The notes below the pieces were generated by a model. That model was given only the letters and a program-made list of their open reading frames with translations. It had not been told where the DNA came from and made no database searches. A DNA stretch of 64,000 nucleotides from Tragulus kanchil (Eukaryota > Chordata > Mammalia > Artiodactyla > Tragulidae). Below are positions 45,845 through 55,613 of the stretch, one piece after another. Position 1 is the first letter of the stretch. Each line of letters opens with the position of its first letter. Location of the stretch: assembly GCA_022376925.1 (NCBI GenBank), contig JAIOJX010000031.1, positions 136,294,854 to 136,358,853 of the forward strand, read 5' to 3'. Both the position numbers and the translations under genes were made by a program.

Positions 45845-47351
45845 CCAGAGACGAGGAGCCCAAGATGGCAGAGGAATGAGAGGGAGATTTTGCCAGCTCC
45901 TCAGCAGAGTCACCAGAAACTAATCAAGATAAGGGACAACCCATACAATCCAGCCCCTAGACAACAAAAGAAGCCCTCAGGTTTCCAGGAGGTTAGCTGA
46001 GCTCCTTGGAACTAGGTGAAACTCTCAGACCGTAAACACCCCACAGATGCACAGAGAGCCGCTTGAGCTTTCCCCGAGCTCCCGTCCCCTCTACCCACAA
46101 CGGACCAAGTGGGAAGAGCCACTGGGTGGGAAAGTGCACCCAGAGGGAAAGCTGCGCCAGGTTGGAGAGTCCCGTGGCAGTGTTGTGATAGGGACGGAGA
46201 ACGGCGCACTGGCAGACAGCTGCTACAGAATGCTACCAGGGTCTTGGGAATAGAATGGGGATCCCCAGCAGGACAGAGCGCAGTGACCCGGCCCAGAGAT
46301 GCACAGGGGAGTGAGACCCAGAGCACTACCCAGAGTCCCGCTGGTGATAGGGACGGAGAGCCGCATTCAGTGGCGCACGGGCGAGGAGCTGCGTCGGAGC
46401 GCTGCTGGGGTGCTGGGAGCAGAACCGGGTGACCCCTGTGGGACAGAGCACAGTGACCTGGCTGAGAGCTGCACAGGGGAGTGAGGCCCAGAGCACTGCC
46501 TGGAGTGCTGAGAGCAGCCTGGTGCAGGGACAGACACACTGTGGAGAAACCAGGGAAATCGGTTCTGCAAGGACCCCTGCCTACACACTTGAAACCTGGC
46601 TCGCACTGAAACCTGAGATCTAAGTAGCTGCTCCACTCTCACAATCGGTCCCTGCTGAGACAAACCCAAAGCTTCTAGGACGGGCTCGGAAACAAACTCT
46701 AGCGGGTGATCCACACACAGATGAGAAGATAAGGTCACAACTGAGAACCAGAAACAGGTGTTTATTTATTTTAAAAATTTACTTATTTTATTTTATTTTT
46801 TTGTTTGTTGCCTTTGTCCTATTTTCTACTTTTTTTTCCCTATTAACCACAGTTTTCTCTCTCTTTGCTTTAACTGTTGTAACATATAACTGTTATTTTC
46901 TTTATAACTATTCCTTTCCTTGTTTTCTCTACCACTTTCTTCCTGCTATATTAAATCTTAATATATGCAAAGCTTCGCTGTCTGTCCCTACAAAACCCTG
47001 CAACACGATTCCATTTTTCTTCATTACCTATCCATTCTCCTCCTTCCCTTCCCCATTATATTTGCTAGTGAATAATTGCTTTTATTACCATACCTCCAGC
47101 TGGGACCTTGTTCTAGTTTTGTTATCCAGGATGTGTTTTAATTAGCTTAGATCTTAACAGCTGGGTATCAGCTTTGATTGCGTCATTTGCCAGAATAATC
47201 TCCTGTACATTATCCTTTTTAGACTATCCGTGTTTGGTTATGGATACGTATGCATGTGTGTTTTTCCATTATGTTTGATAATAGTTGCACGATTTTATAA
47301 TTGCTATTTATCAGGGATGTGCCTTTTGTCCCTCATATGTTTGTATTTGGC
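45845..47351 (+). mobile_element. Younger L1, 5' UTR
   Basis: Starts at agccagagacgaggagccca and aagatggcagaggaatgaga, the canonical artiodactyl L1 5' end. It is GC-rich to about 46740, then a T-rich segment. It contains an imperfect internal tandem repeat (46185-46343 and 46344-46515), each unit starting gtgatagggacggaga and holding ctgcacaggggagtga-like text. It sits directly downstream of the old L1 3' end. Confidence 0.75.
46185..46515 (+). repeat. Imperfect ~160-bp x2 repeat in L1 5' UTR
   Basis: Unit 1 is 46185-46343 and unit 2 is 46344-46515. Shared words are gtgatagggacggaga, ggacagagcrcagtgacc, gcacaggggagtgag and cccagagcact. Duplicated promoter modules are common in L1 5' UTRs (monomers in rodents). 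Confidence 0.7.
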
Positions 47352-49545
47352 CTAATGCCACTAAATGCCATAACAAACCAGATAAGGAATTTCCATTCCC
47401 TGACCAGAGATCAAACCCAGGGACCTCGAAGAGGAAGCACTGTCACCAAGACCCTACACTACCAGAGAACACCTGAATATCCTCCTGCAAATATCATCCA
47501 ACTGCCAGGCAAAACACAAACCATTGAAACCTTCTGTAAGGACAGAAACCAGAAGGAAGTGAAAACTCACCTCCAAAGCCTGGAATAAGGAGTCTTCAAA
47601 CATAAAAAGTCAAAAAGTAACAACAATAATGAAAATACAGAGAAACACTGCACAAATGAAGGAACAAACGTAAACATACAAATCCAAATGACTAAAACAG
47701 AAATAGACAAACTATCAGAAAGAAAATTCAGAAGAGTGATACTAATGATGATCCAAAACTCTGAAAATAGAATAGAGAGAATTGATGCACTGGAGAAAGA
47801 CTTACAGGAAATTAAAAAACAACAAAAAGAGACAACTCAATTGCTGAACTTAAAAATACTGTGGAAGGACTCAGTAGTATAGTATCTGAGGCAGAAGAAC
47901 GGATAAGCGAGCTGGAAGATAGAATGGTGGAACGAACTGCTGAAGAAGAGAAAAAAAAGAATGAAAAGAACTGAGGATAGTCTCAGAGACCTCTGGTATA
48001 ATATCAAACACACCAACATTTGAATAATAGAGGTCCCAGAAGAAGAAGAGAAAAAGAAAGAATATGAAAAAGATTTGAAGAGATTATAGTTGAAAACTTC
48101 CCCAGCATGGGAAAGAAAATAGTCAACCAAGTCCAAGAAGCACAAAGAGTCCCATACAGGATGAACCCTAGGAGGAACATGCCAAGACACATACGAATCA
48201 AGCTAACACAGACTAAACACAAAGACAGAATACTTAAAGCAGCAAAGGAAAAACAACAAGTAACACACAAAGGAAACCCTATAGGTTTAACCGCTGACCT
48301 CTCAACAGAAACCCTGCAGGCCAGAAGAGAATGGCAAGACACAATTAAGGCAGTGAAAGAGAAAAATCTACAACCTATAATACTCTACCTGAGAAGGATC
48401 TCATTCAGAATTGATGGAGAAATCAAAAGCTTTACAGACAAGCAAAAACTAATACCACTGAATGCTATAACAAATCAGACAGGGAATCTCCATTCCCTGA
48501 CCAAAGATCAAACCCAGGAACCTCTGAGAGAAAGCACTGGCCCCAAGGCCCTACACTACCAGAGAACACCTGAATATCCTCCTGCAAATATCATCCAACT
48601 GCCAGGCAAAACACAAACCATTGAAACCTTCTGTAAGGACAGAAACCAGAAGGAAGTGAAAACTCACCTCCAAAGCCTGGAATAAGGAGTCTTCAAACAT
48701 AAAAAGTCAAAAAGTAACAACAATAATGAAAATACAGAGAAACACTGCACAAATGAAGGAACAAACGTAAACATACAAATCCAAATGACTAAAACAGAAA
48801 TAGACAAACTATCAGAAAGAAAATTCAGAAGAGTGATACTAATGATGATCCAAAACTCTGAAAATAGAATAGAGAGAATTGATGCACTGGAGAAAGACTT
48901 ACAGGAAATTAAAAAACAACAAAAAGAGACAACTCAATTGCTGAACTTAAAAATACTGTGGAAGGACTCAGTAGTATAGTATCTGAGGCAGAAGAACGGA
49001 TAAGCGAGCTGGAAGATAGAATGGTGGAACGAACTGCTGAAGAAGAGAAAAAAAAGAATGAAAAGAACTGAGGATAGTCTCAGAGACCTCTGGTATAATA
49101 TCAAACACACCAACATTTGAATAATAGAGGTCCCAGAAGAAGAGAAAAAGAAAGAATATGAAAAAGATTTGAAGAGATTATAGTTGAAAACTTCCCCAGC
49201 ATGGGAAAGAAAATAGTCAACCAAGTCCAAGAAGCACAAAGAGTCCCATACAGGATGAACCCTAGGAGGAACATGCCAAGACACATACGAATCAAGCTAA
49301 CACAGACTAAACACAAAGACAGAATACTTAAAGCAGCAAAGGAAAAACAACAAGTAACACACAAAGGAAACCCTATAGGTTTAACCGCTGACCTCTCAAC
49401 AGAAACCCTGCAGGCCAGAAGAGAATGGCAAGACACAATTAAGGCAGTGAAAGAGAAAAATCTACAACCTATAATACTCTACCTGAGAAGGATCTCATTC
49501 AGAATTGATGGAGAAATCAAAAGCTTTACAGACAAGCAAAAACTA
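47352..49545. repeat. Direct tandem duplication 12 (about 1097 bp x2)
   Basis: Copy 1 is 47352-48448 and copy 2 is 48449-49545. The first roughly 115 bp differ by many substitutions (ctaatgccactaaatgccat versus ctaataccactgaatgctat), and the remainder is nearly identical apart from one 3-bp aga unit. The divergent leading end suggests that a read from a different L1 copy was merged at the contig end. Confidence 0.95.
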
Positions 49546-49638
49546 AGAGAATTCAGTATCACCAAACCAGTCTTACAATGTGTTAAAGGGAGTTATATAG
49601 ACAATAAAGACAGGAGAAGAAGAAAATCTACAAAATAA
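48785..49638 (+). pseudogene. L1 ORF1 (ORF1p) pseudogene
   Basis: L1 ORF1 normally encodes the RNA-binding chaperone ORF1p (coiled coil, RRM, C-terminal domain) needed for retrotransposition. Here an N-terminal open stretch, 48785-48979, holds the acidic/basic heptad-like coiled-coil part. A second open stretch in a different frame, 49201-49638 (145 codons), holds VNQVQEAQR, TLQARREW and FTDKQKL, all typical of the ORF1p RRM and C-terminal domain. Between them are a stop (near 49070) and at least one frameshift, so no complete ORF1p is encoded. The same pieces at 47688-47882 and 48107-48450 are the duplicate, where the C-terminal part is joined out of order to upstream sequence in a 192-codon ORF. 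Confidence 0.8.
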
Positions 49639-49639
49639 A

Positions 49640-50010
49640 TGCATCATACCACTTAAGATGACAATAGGTCCACTATGTATCAATAATTACCTTTAATGTA
49701 AATGAACTAAAGGCCCCAACCAAAAGATGCAAACTGGCTAAATGGATACAAAAACAAGACCCATATATATGCTGCCTACAAAAACCCATTTCAGATCTAG
49801 AGACACACATATACTGAAAGTGAAAGGATGGAAAAATATATTCCACATAAATGGAAATCAAAAGAAAGCTGGAGTAGTAATCCTCATATCAGATAAAATA
49901 GACCTTAAAATAAAGAAGATTATAAGAGACAAGGCAGGACACTACATAACAATCAAGGGATCGATCCAAAAGGAAGACATAACAAGACATGAAAGAATGT
50001 TTCATAATTG
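49640..50010 (+). pseudogene. L1 ORF2 endonuclease start, truncated
   Basis: aatggatacaaaaacaagac, catatatatgctgcctacaa, gaaagctggagtagtaatcc and cactacataacaatcaaggg are the start of artiodactyl L1 ORF2 (APE-like endonuclease). The 89-codon open stretch 49742-50011 covers only part of the domain, and L1 identity is lost after about 50010, so the element lacks RT and 3' UTR. Confidence 0.75.
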
Positions 50011-50014
50011 ACTA

Positions 50015-50440
50015 TATCTTTAGATTCAAGAAGCCTATGGAATCATAATAATAATATAAAAATAAATCCATACATAGACATATGTATCACAGTGAAATGG
50101 CAAAATAGTAAAGAATATTATAAAGTCAGTTAAGAGGGAAGATACAGGTTATACTGATAGATAAAGGAATTTAGATTGGTCTGGGATGCAAGAAGGTATG
50201 AAGGGCAAATGAACCAACAGGCATGCAGGAAAGTCTATTCAATATTAAAAAATGATCTCTATCGACCATTTTGTTGAGATATAAAAAACAACATAGAACT
50301 AAAATAACATGCAAGATGGGAAAAAGAGTGGCCAGAGATAAGACAGATTCTTGTCCTTTTCAAAAAGAGAGTAGAAATACAAATTTAGAGTAATGCACAC
50401 TTGAGAAAGTGTGAATGTCAACGACAAAAGTGAGAAATAG
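50015..50440 (+). repeat. Older L1 fragment and AT-rich sequence
   Basis: tagattcaagaagcctatgg followed by aaataaatccatacatagac and cacagtgaaatggcaaaata resemble ORF1 of an older L1 subfamily. The rest to 50440 is AT-rich and not recognised. Confidence 0.45.
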
Positions 50441-50821
50441 AGTATGTGATTTTTTTTCCCTAAAAAAACAAATGTGATTTTACTAAAATTTACAAACTCT
50501 CAAGTTGTTAGCACTAGTTATAGTGAAGCTTTACAAAAAGAAATACAGCTCATGTCTTATGAAAACTATTTCCCACTATTAAAATGCCTTGTAGCTATTT
50601 TCAGGAACCTTAAAGACTTCAGTGTCTTTAAGGCTCATATCATGGCTTTCTTATTGCCAGCATTTTCTAAATTTCTGCAGAAACACATTGTGATTTTTTT
50701 TTTTAAGGAATTTTTTTTAATTTGATTTTTCACAAGACAGTGAAGAACTGAATAAGTGACCAGAGGAGGAAGCTTTTGTTTATTATTAAATGTTAACCTA
50801 TTTATCAAATATTTGACCACT

Positions 50822-51350
50822 TTTTCTGGTGACTCAAACAGTTAAGAATCTGCCTGCAATGCAGGAAATCCAGATTCAACCCCTGGGTCAGGAAGATTCC
50901 CATGGAAAAGGGAATGGCTACTCCTCCAGTCTTCTTTTTTTTTTATTTTTGGGCGGGGATCAGGTTGGGGAGGGAGGGGAGAGGGCGGGCCACTTCTATT
51001 GGTCTTTCATTTTTCTGTTTTCATCTGTCTTTGCTCTTTGGCTCCTGTGGGCCTCCCATTGCGGTGGCCTCTGTCGTCGCAGAGCACTGGCTCTGGGCGC
51101 ATGCGCCCCAGAGCCCCGGCTCGGTGATTGGACACATGGGTCCAGCCTCCGCGGCACGTGGGATCTTCCCAGGCCAGGGATCGAACCGGCGCCCCTTGCA
51201 CTGCAAGGCGGTGTACTTATCCACTGGACCACCAGGGGAAGCCCTCCTCCAGTCTTCTTGTCTGGAGAATCCATGGACAGTGGAGCCTGGTGGGCTACAG
51301 TCCATGGGGTCACAAAAAGTTGGACACGACTGAGCAACCTAGCTACAACT
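50822..51350 (+). mobile_element. Bov-tA/ART2 SINE interrupted by a CHR-like SINE
   Basis: Host SINE: tctggtgactcaaacagtta, gcctgcaatgcaggaaatcc, ggaatggctactcctccagt, then after the insert ttgtctggagaatccatgga, cctggtgggctacagtccat and ggacacgactgagcaacc. The host is complete apart from the insertion. The duplicate is at 51963-52490. Confidence 0.93.
50936..51243 (-). mobile_element. CHR-like SINE nested in Bov-tA, 15-bp TSD
   Basis: Flanked by perfect direct repeats ctcctccagtcttct (50921-50935 and 51244-51258). In sense: gggcttcccctggtggtcca, B box ggttcgatccctgg (an exact match), gcgcatgcgcccagagccag, gaccaatagaagtggcccgc, and an A-rich tail. CpG-rich with few mutations, so relatively young. 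Confidence 0.95.
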
Positions 51351-51472
51351 ACTATCTATTTATTTATTCTTTGGCCTTGCTGCACACTGTGTGAAACCTT
51401 AGTTTGCAACCAGGGATCAACCCACAGCCCCTGCAGTGGCAGTGTGGAGTCCTAACCACTGGACCACCTCTG
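51350..51472 (-). repeat. CHR-1-like SINE fragment (reverse)
   Basis: ctttggccttgctgcacact, gcaaccagggatcaacccac, and gtggagtcctaaccactgga read as the reverse of a CHR-1 head. The duplicate is at about 52491-52613. Confidence 0.75.
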
Positions 51473-52719
51473 GGGGATGAAGTAGGAAAGGAAGGAAGTG
51501 ACACGGGGAAGGTTAAACAGTGTTCTGGGTATGTGGGTGCTCACTATTCTTGATATCTTTTCATAAGTCTGAAATCTTTCTTTTTTAAAATTGAAACATA
51601 AGTGATTTATAGTAGTATATTAGTTTCATGTGTACAATAGAGTGATTCACAATTTTTATAGATTCCACTCCATGTAAAGTTATTATAAAATATTGGTTAA
51701 TATACTCCCTGTACTGTACAATATATCCTTTTCATTTTAAAAAATTTTTATATAATTTTACACCCAAAATACTTTTATTGGGGTATAGCCAATTAACAAC
51801 TTCGTGATATTTTCAGGTAAACAGTGAATGGGTTTGGCTACACATATACATTTTTTTTTAAGGAATTTTTTGTTTTTAAAGTGAAGAACTGAATAAGTGA
51901 CCAGAGGAGGAAGCTTTTGTTTATTATTAAATGTTAACCTATTTATCAAATATTTGACCACTTTTTCTGGTGACTCAAACAGTTAAGAATCTGCCTGCAA
52001 TGCAGGAAATCCAGATTCAACCCCTGGGTCAGGAAGATTCCCATGGAAAAGGGAATGGCTACTCCTCCAGTCTTCTTTTTTTTTTATTTTTGGGCGGGGA
52101 TCAGGTTGGGGAGGGAGGGGAGAGGGCGGGCCACTTCTATTGGTCTTTCATTTTTCTGTTTTCATCTGTCTTTGCTCTTTGGCTCCTGTGGGCCTCCCAT
52201 TGCGGTGGCCTCTGTCGTCGCAGAGCACTGGCTCTGGGCGCATGCGCCCCAGAGCCCCGGCTCGGTGATTGGACACATGGGTCCAGCCTCCGCGGCACGT
52301 GGGATCTTCCCAGGCCAGGGATCGAACCGGCGCCCCTTGCACTGCAAGGCGGTGTACTTATCCACTGGACCACCAGGGGAAGCCCTCCTCCAGTCTTCTT
52401 GTCTGGAGAATCCATGGACAGTGGAGCCTGGTGGGCTACAGTCCATGGGGTCACAAAAAGTTGGACACGACTGAGCAACCTAGCTACAACTACTATCTAT
52501 TTATTTATTCTTTGGCCTTGCTGCACACTGTGTGAAACCTTAGTTTGCAACCAGGGATCAACCCACAGCCCCTGCAGTGGCAGTGTGGAGTCCTAACCAC
52601 TGGACCACCTCTGGGGGATGAAGTAGGAAAGGAAGGAAGTGACACGGGGAAGGTTAAACAGTGTTCTGGGTATGTGGGTGCTCACTATTCTTGATATCTT
52701 TTCATAAGTCTGAAATCTT

Positions 52720-53430
52720 TCTTTTTTAAAATTGAAACATAAGTGATTTATAGTAGTATATTAGTTTCATGTGTACAATAGAGTGATTCACAATTTTTAT
52801 AGATTCCACTCCATGTAAAGTTATTATAAAATATTGGTTAATATACTCCCTGTACTGTACAATATATCCTTTTCATTTTAAAAAATTTTTATATAATTTT
52901 ACACCCAAAATACTTTTATTGGGGTATAGCCAATTAACAACTTCGTGATATTTTCAGGTAAACAGTGAATGGGTTTGGCTACACATATACATGTATCCAT
53001 TCTCCCTCAAGTTCCCCTCCTATCGAGGCTGTTACATAGCATTAAGCAGAGTTTCATGTGCTATACAATAGATTTTTGTTGGTTATCCACTTCAAACATG
53101 GAAGTCTATAATCTTGTTTCTTTTTTTATACATAGTAGTTTGTACCTCTTCATCCCCTAGCTCTGTAATGCCCCTTCCCTATCCCTCTCCCCACTGATGA
53201 CCACTAGCTTGTTCTTTATGAGTCTGTTTCTGTTTGTTACATTCAGGAGTTTCATATTTTAAATGCCACAAATAAATGTTAGCACAGAGTACCTATCTTT
53301 CTCTGGTTTATTCCACTAAGCATCATACCTTCCAGGTCCATTTATATCATTGCAGATGGCGAAATTTCATTCTTTTTTATAGCTGAGGAGTTGAAGTATC
53401 TCTCTAAAATAGAATTCAACAGCTTTTAGC
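52720..53430 (-). repeat. Artiodactyl L1 3' UTR pieces (reverse)
   Basis: aattgaaacataagtgattt, ggtatagccaattaacaact, catgtatccattctccctca, and tgctatacaatagatttttg match the reverse of artiodactyl L1 3' UTRs, possibly two elements. The first part also occurs at 51580-51850 through duplication 13. Confidence 0.8.
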
Positions 53431-54336
53431 TATTTTTTAAAAGTCCTTTATCTCTTTATAGCAGTGGTTCTCACCTAGGCTGATTCGGACTCCTCCCTCT
53501 AGTAGACACTTGGGCATATCTGGAGACACTTTAAGTTGTCACAAATGGAGTGGTGCTATTGGAACTTAAGCCAGGGAAACTGCTAAACATCTTACAATAC
53601 ACAGAGTGGTCCCCCTATAGCAAAGAATTATATGGCCCAAAATGTTAATAGTGTTGACTTTGAGAAATACCATTCTTCAGGATAACAAAAATTATTTTTT
53701 TCAAAAGTAGATTTTTTCCCTCTCCTAGTCAAAAGGTAATGGAACTAGATTTTGAAAATCATGAGAAGTTATTACCTAGTGATGTCATTCATAATACTTC
53801 TGATGTGTTATTATTTTCAGAAAGTAAAAATGCTTGATAATATCATCAGTATAATTAATATTTTAAAGTGTCAAAAATGAATTTACCTTTGTTAATTGAT
53901 AAAGTTCCACAAACATAGTAACAACTATCATGGTTTGCTTTTGGCTGGGGTTTCTTTATGAGTTGATGTTTCCATGAAATAGTTAATTGCTTTCAATTCC
54001 TCCATCTCCAAGAAAGAGACAAAAATGCAACTGAGAAAGAAGCTGTTTCTGTGCCCTTGTTTTCTTGCTACTGTCACATTAGTATTTGACAGTGGTACTG
54101 CACTAAACTCTGGGGCTGCTACAAAAATGTTGTCATTAAATTTCAATTTTACACATCTGGCGTGCTGCCAAATGCAGCTCAGTGTGTAGATTATGGTCCA
54201 ACAAATCATACGTTAGAACTGTAGGCTTTGCCCACCTAAAATTAAAAAGTATGCACTTTCTTTGCATACCTGATGAGAGGAAGAGAAGTGAGCTGATTTT
54301 CTAGGGTGGAGAGGTGAAAGTGTCAGCTTGAAACAG
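53431..54336. other. AT-rich unique sequence
   Basis: No repeat or gene recognised. A 93-codon reverse ORF (53928-54209) reads cysteine-poor mixed sequence with no domain. It recurs at 55053 only through duplication 14. Confidence 0.4.
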
Positions 54337-54470
54337 AAGTACGGTGACTTTCCTGGTGTTCCAGTGGTTGGGACTCTATGCTTCCATTGCAGGGAGCGTG
54401 GGTTCGGCCCCTGGTCGGGGAATTAGGATTTCACATGTCAGGCGACATGGCTATACGAAGTTTGTGACCC
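54337..54470 (+). mobile_element. CHR-1-like SINE
   Basis: gtgactttcctggtgttcca, ggttgggactctatgcttcc, and ggttcggcccctggtcgggg are a CHR-1 tRNA-derived head in sense. The 3' end is joined to a reverse Bov-tA. Duplicate from 55462. Confidence 0.8.
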
Positions 54471-54477
54471 CACGGAA

Positions 54478-54618
54478 GACCCATGGAATTCTCCAGACAA
54501 GGATACTGGAGTGGGTAGCCACTCCTTTCTCCAGGGGATCTTCCCAACCCAGGAATCAAAACAGGGTCTCCTGCACTGCAGGCAGATGCTTTACCCTCTG
54601 AGCCACCAAGGAAGCCTT
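54478..54618 (-). mobile_element. Bov-tA SINE fragment (reverse)
   Basis: acccatggaattctccagac, aggatactggagtgggtagc, ctgcactgcaggcagatgct and ttaccctctgagccaccaag are the reverse of a Bov-tA head. Repeated at 55603-55742 and again at 56691-56818 by duplications 14 and 15. Confidence 0.9.
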
Positions 54619-55613
54619 TTATATGTAAAATATTAAACAAGCATTCCCTGGCCCATCCTCTAAGACATGGTTTTTGATAAAGGGAGTTTCTCTGTACACC
54701 TTTAAGCCTAGCGCTGACCTGTACCAGTCAGAGAAGCTTCCTCATTTTCATGAACAAATTTTGGGAGTTTCTTCAGAGAACCTGGTTTGGTATTGTAGTA
54801 TTTCTTGAGCATTTGTAGGTAATGTGAATACAAAACAAAATACTGTATTCTCATGAAAGGAGGTAGCTATCGCAGGAAGGTTTTGGACATTGTGTGACAT
54901 GAAATTTTTGTATGTCATTCATAATAGATGTGTTATTATTTTCAGAAAGTAAAAATGCTTGATAATATCATCAGTATAATTAATATTTTAAAGTGTCAAA
55001 AATGAATTTACCTTTGTTAATTGATAAAGTTCCACAAACATAGTAACAACTATCATGGTTTGCTTTTGGCTGGGGTTTCTTTATGAGTTGATGTTTCCAT
55101 GAAATAGTTAATTGCTTTCAATTCCTCCATCTCCAAGAAAGAGACAAAAATGCAACTGAGAAAGAAGCTGTTTCTGTGCCCTTGTTTTCTTGCTACTGTC
55201 ACATTAGTATTTGACAGTGGTACTGCACTAAACTCTGGGGCTGCTACAAAAATGTTGTCATTAAATTTCAATTTTACACATCTGGCGTGCTGCCAAATGC
55301 AGCTCAGTGTGTAGATTATGGTCCAACAAATCATACGTTAGAACTGTAGGCTTTGCCCACCTAAAATTAAAAAGTATGCACTTTCTTTGCATACCTGATG
55401 AGAGGAAGAGAAGTGAGCTGATTTTCTAGGGTGGAGAGGTGAAAGTGTCAGCTTGAAACAGAAGTACGGTGACTTTCCTGGTGTTCCAGTGGTTGGGACT
55501 CTATGCTTCCATTGCAGGGAGCGTGGGTTCGGCCCCTGGTCGGGGAATTAGGATTTCACATGTCAGGCGACATGGCTATACGAAGTTTGTGACCCCACGG
55601 AAGACCCATGGAA

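Larger units (their letters stand above)
50693..52992. repeat. Direct tandem duplication 13 (about 1.15 kb x2)
   Basis: Copy 1 is about 50693-51851 and copy 2 about 51852-52992. The start is scrambled around T runs (ttttaaggaatttttttt... in both), after which the copies match through nested SINEs and L1 3' UTR to acacatatacat. The whole nested SINE structure is therefore repeated. Confidence 0.96.

Noticed and set aside
48107..48685. 192-codon ORF with L1 ORF1 similarity
   Set aside because: It crosses the duplication 12 junction and fuses ORF1 C-terminal text to upstream text, so it is a product of the doubtful join.
50829..51455. 208-codon + strand ORF (repeated at 51970)
   Set aside because: It runs straight through a nested SINE pair and a CHR-1 piece. 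It is repeat-derived, and the second copy is a product of duplication 13.
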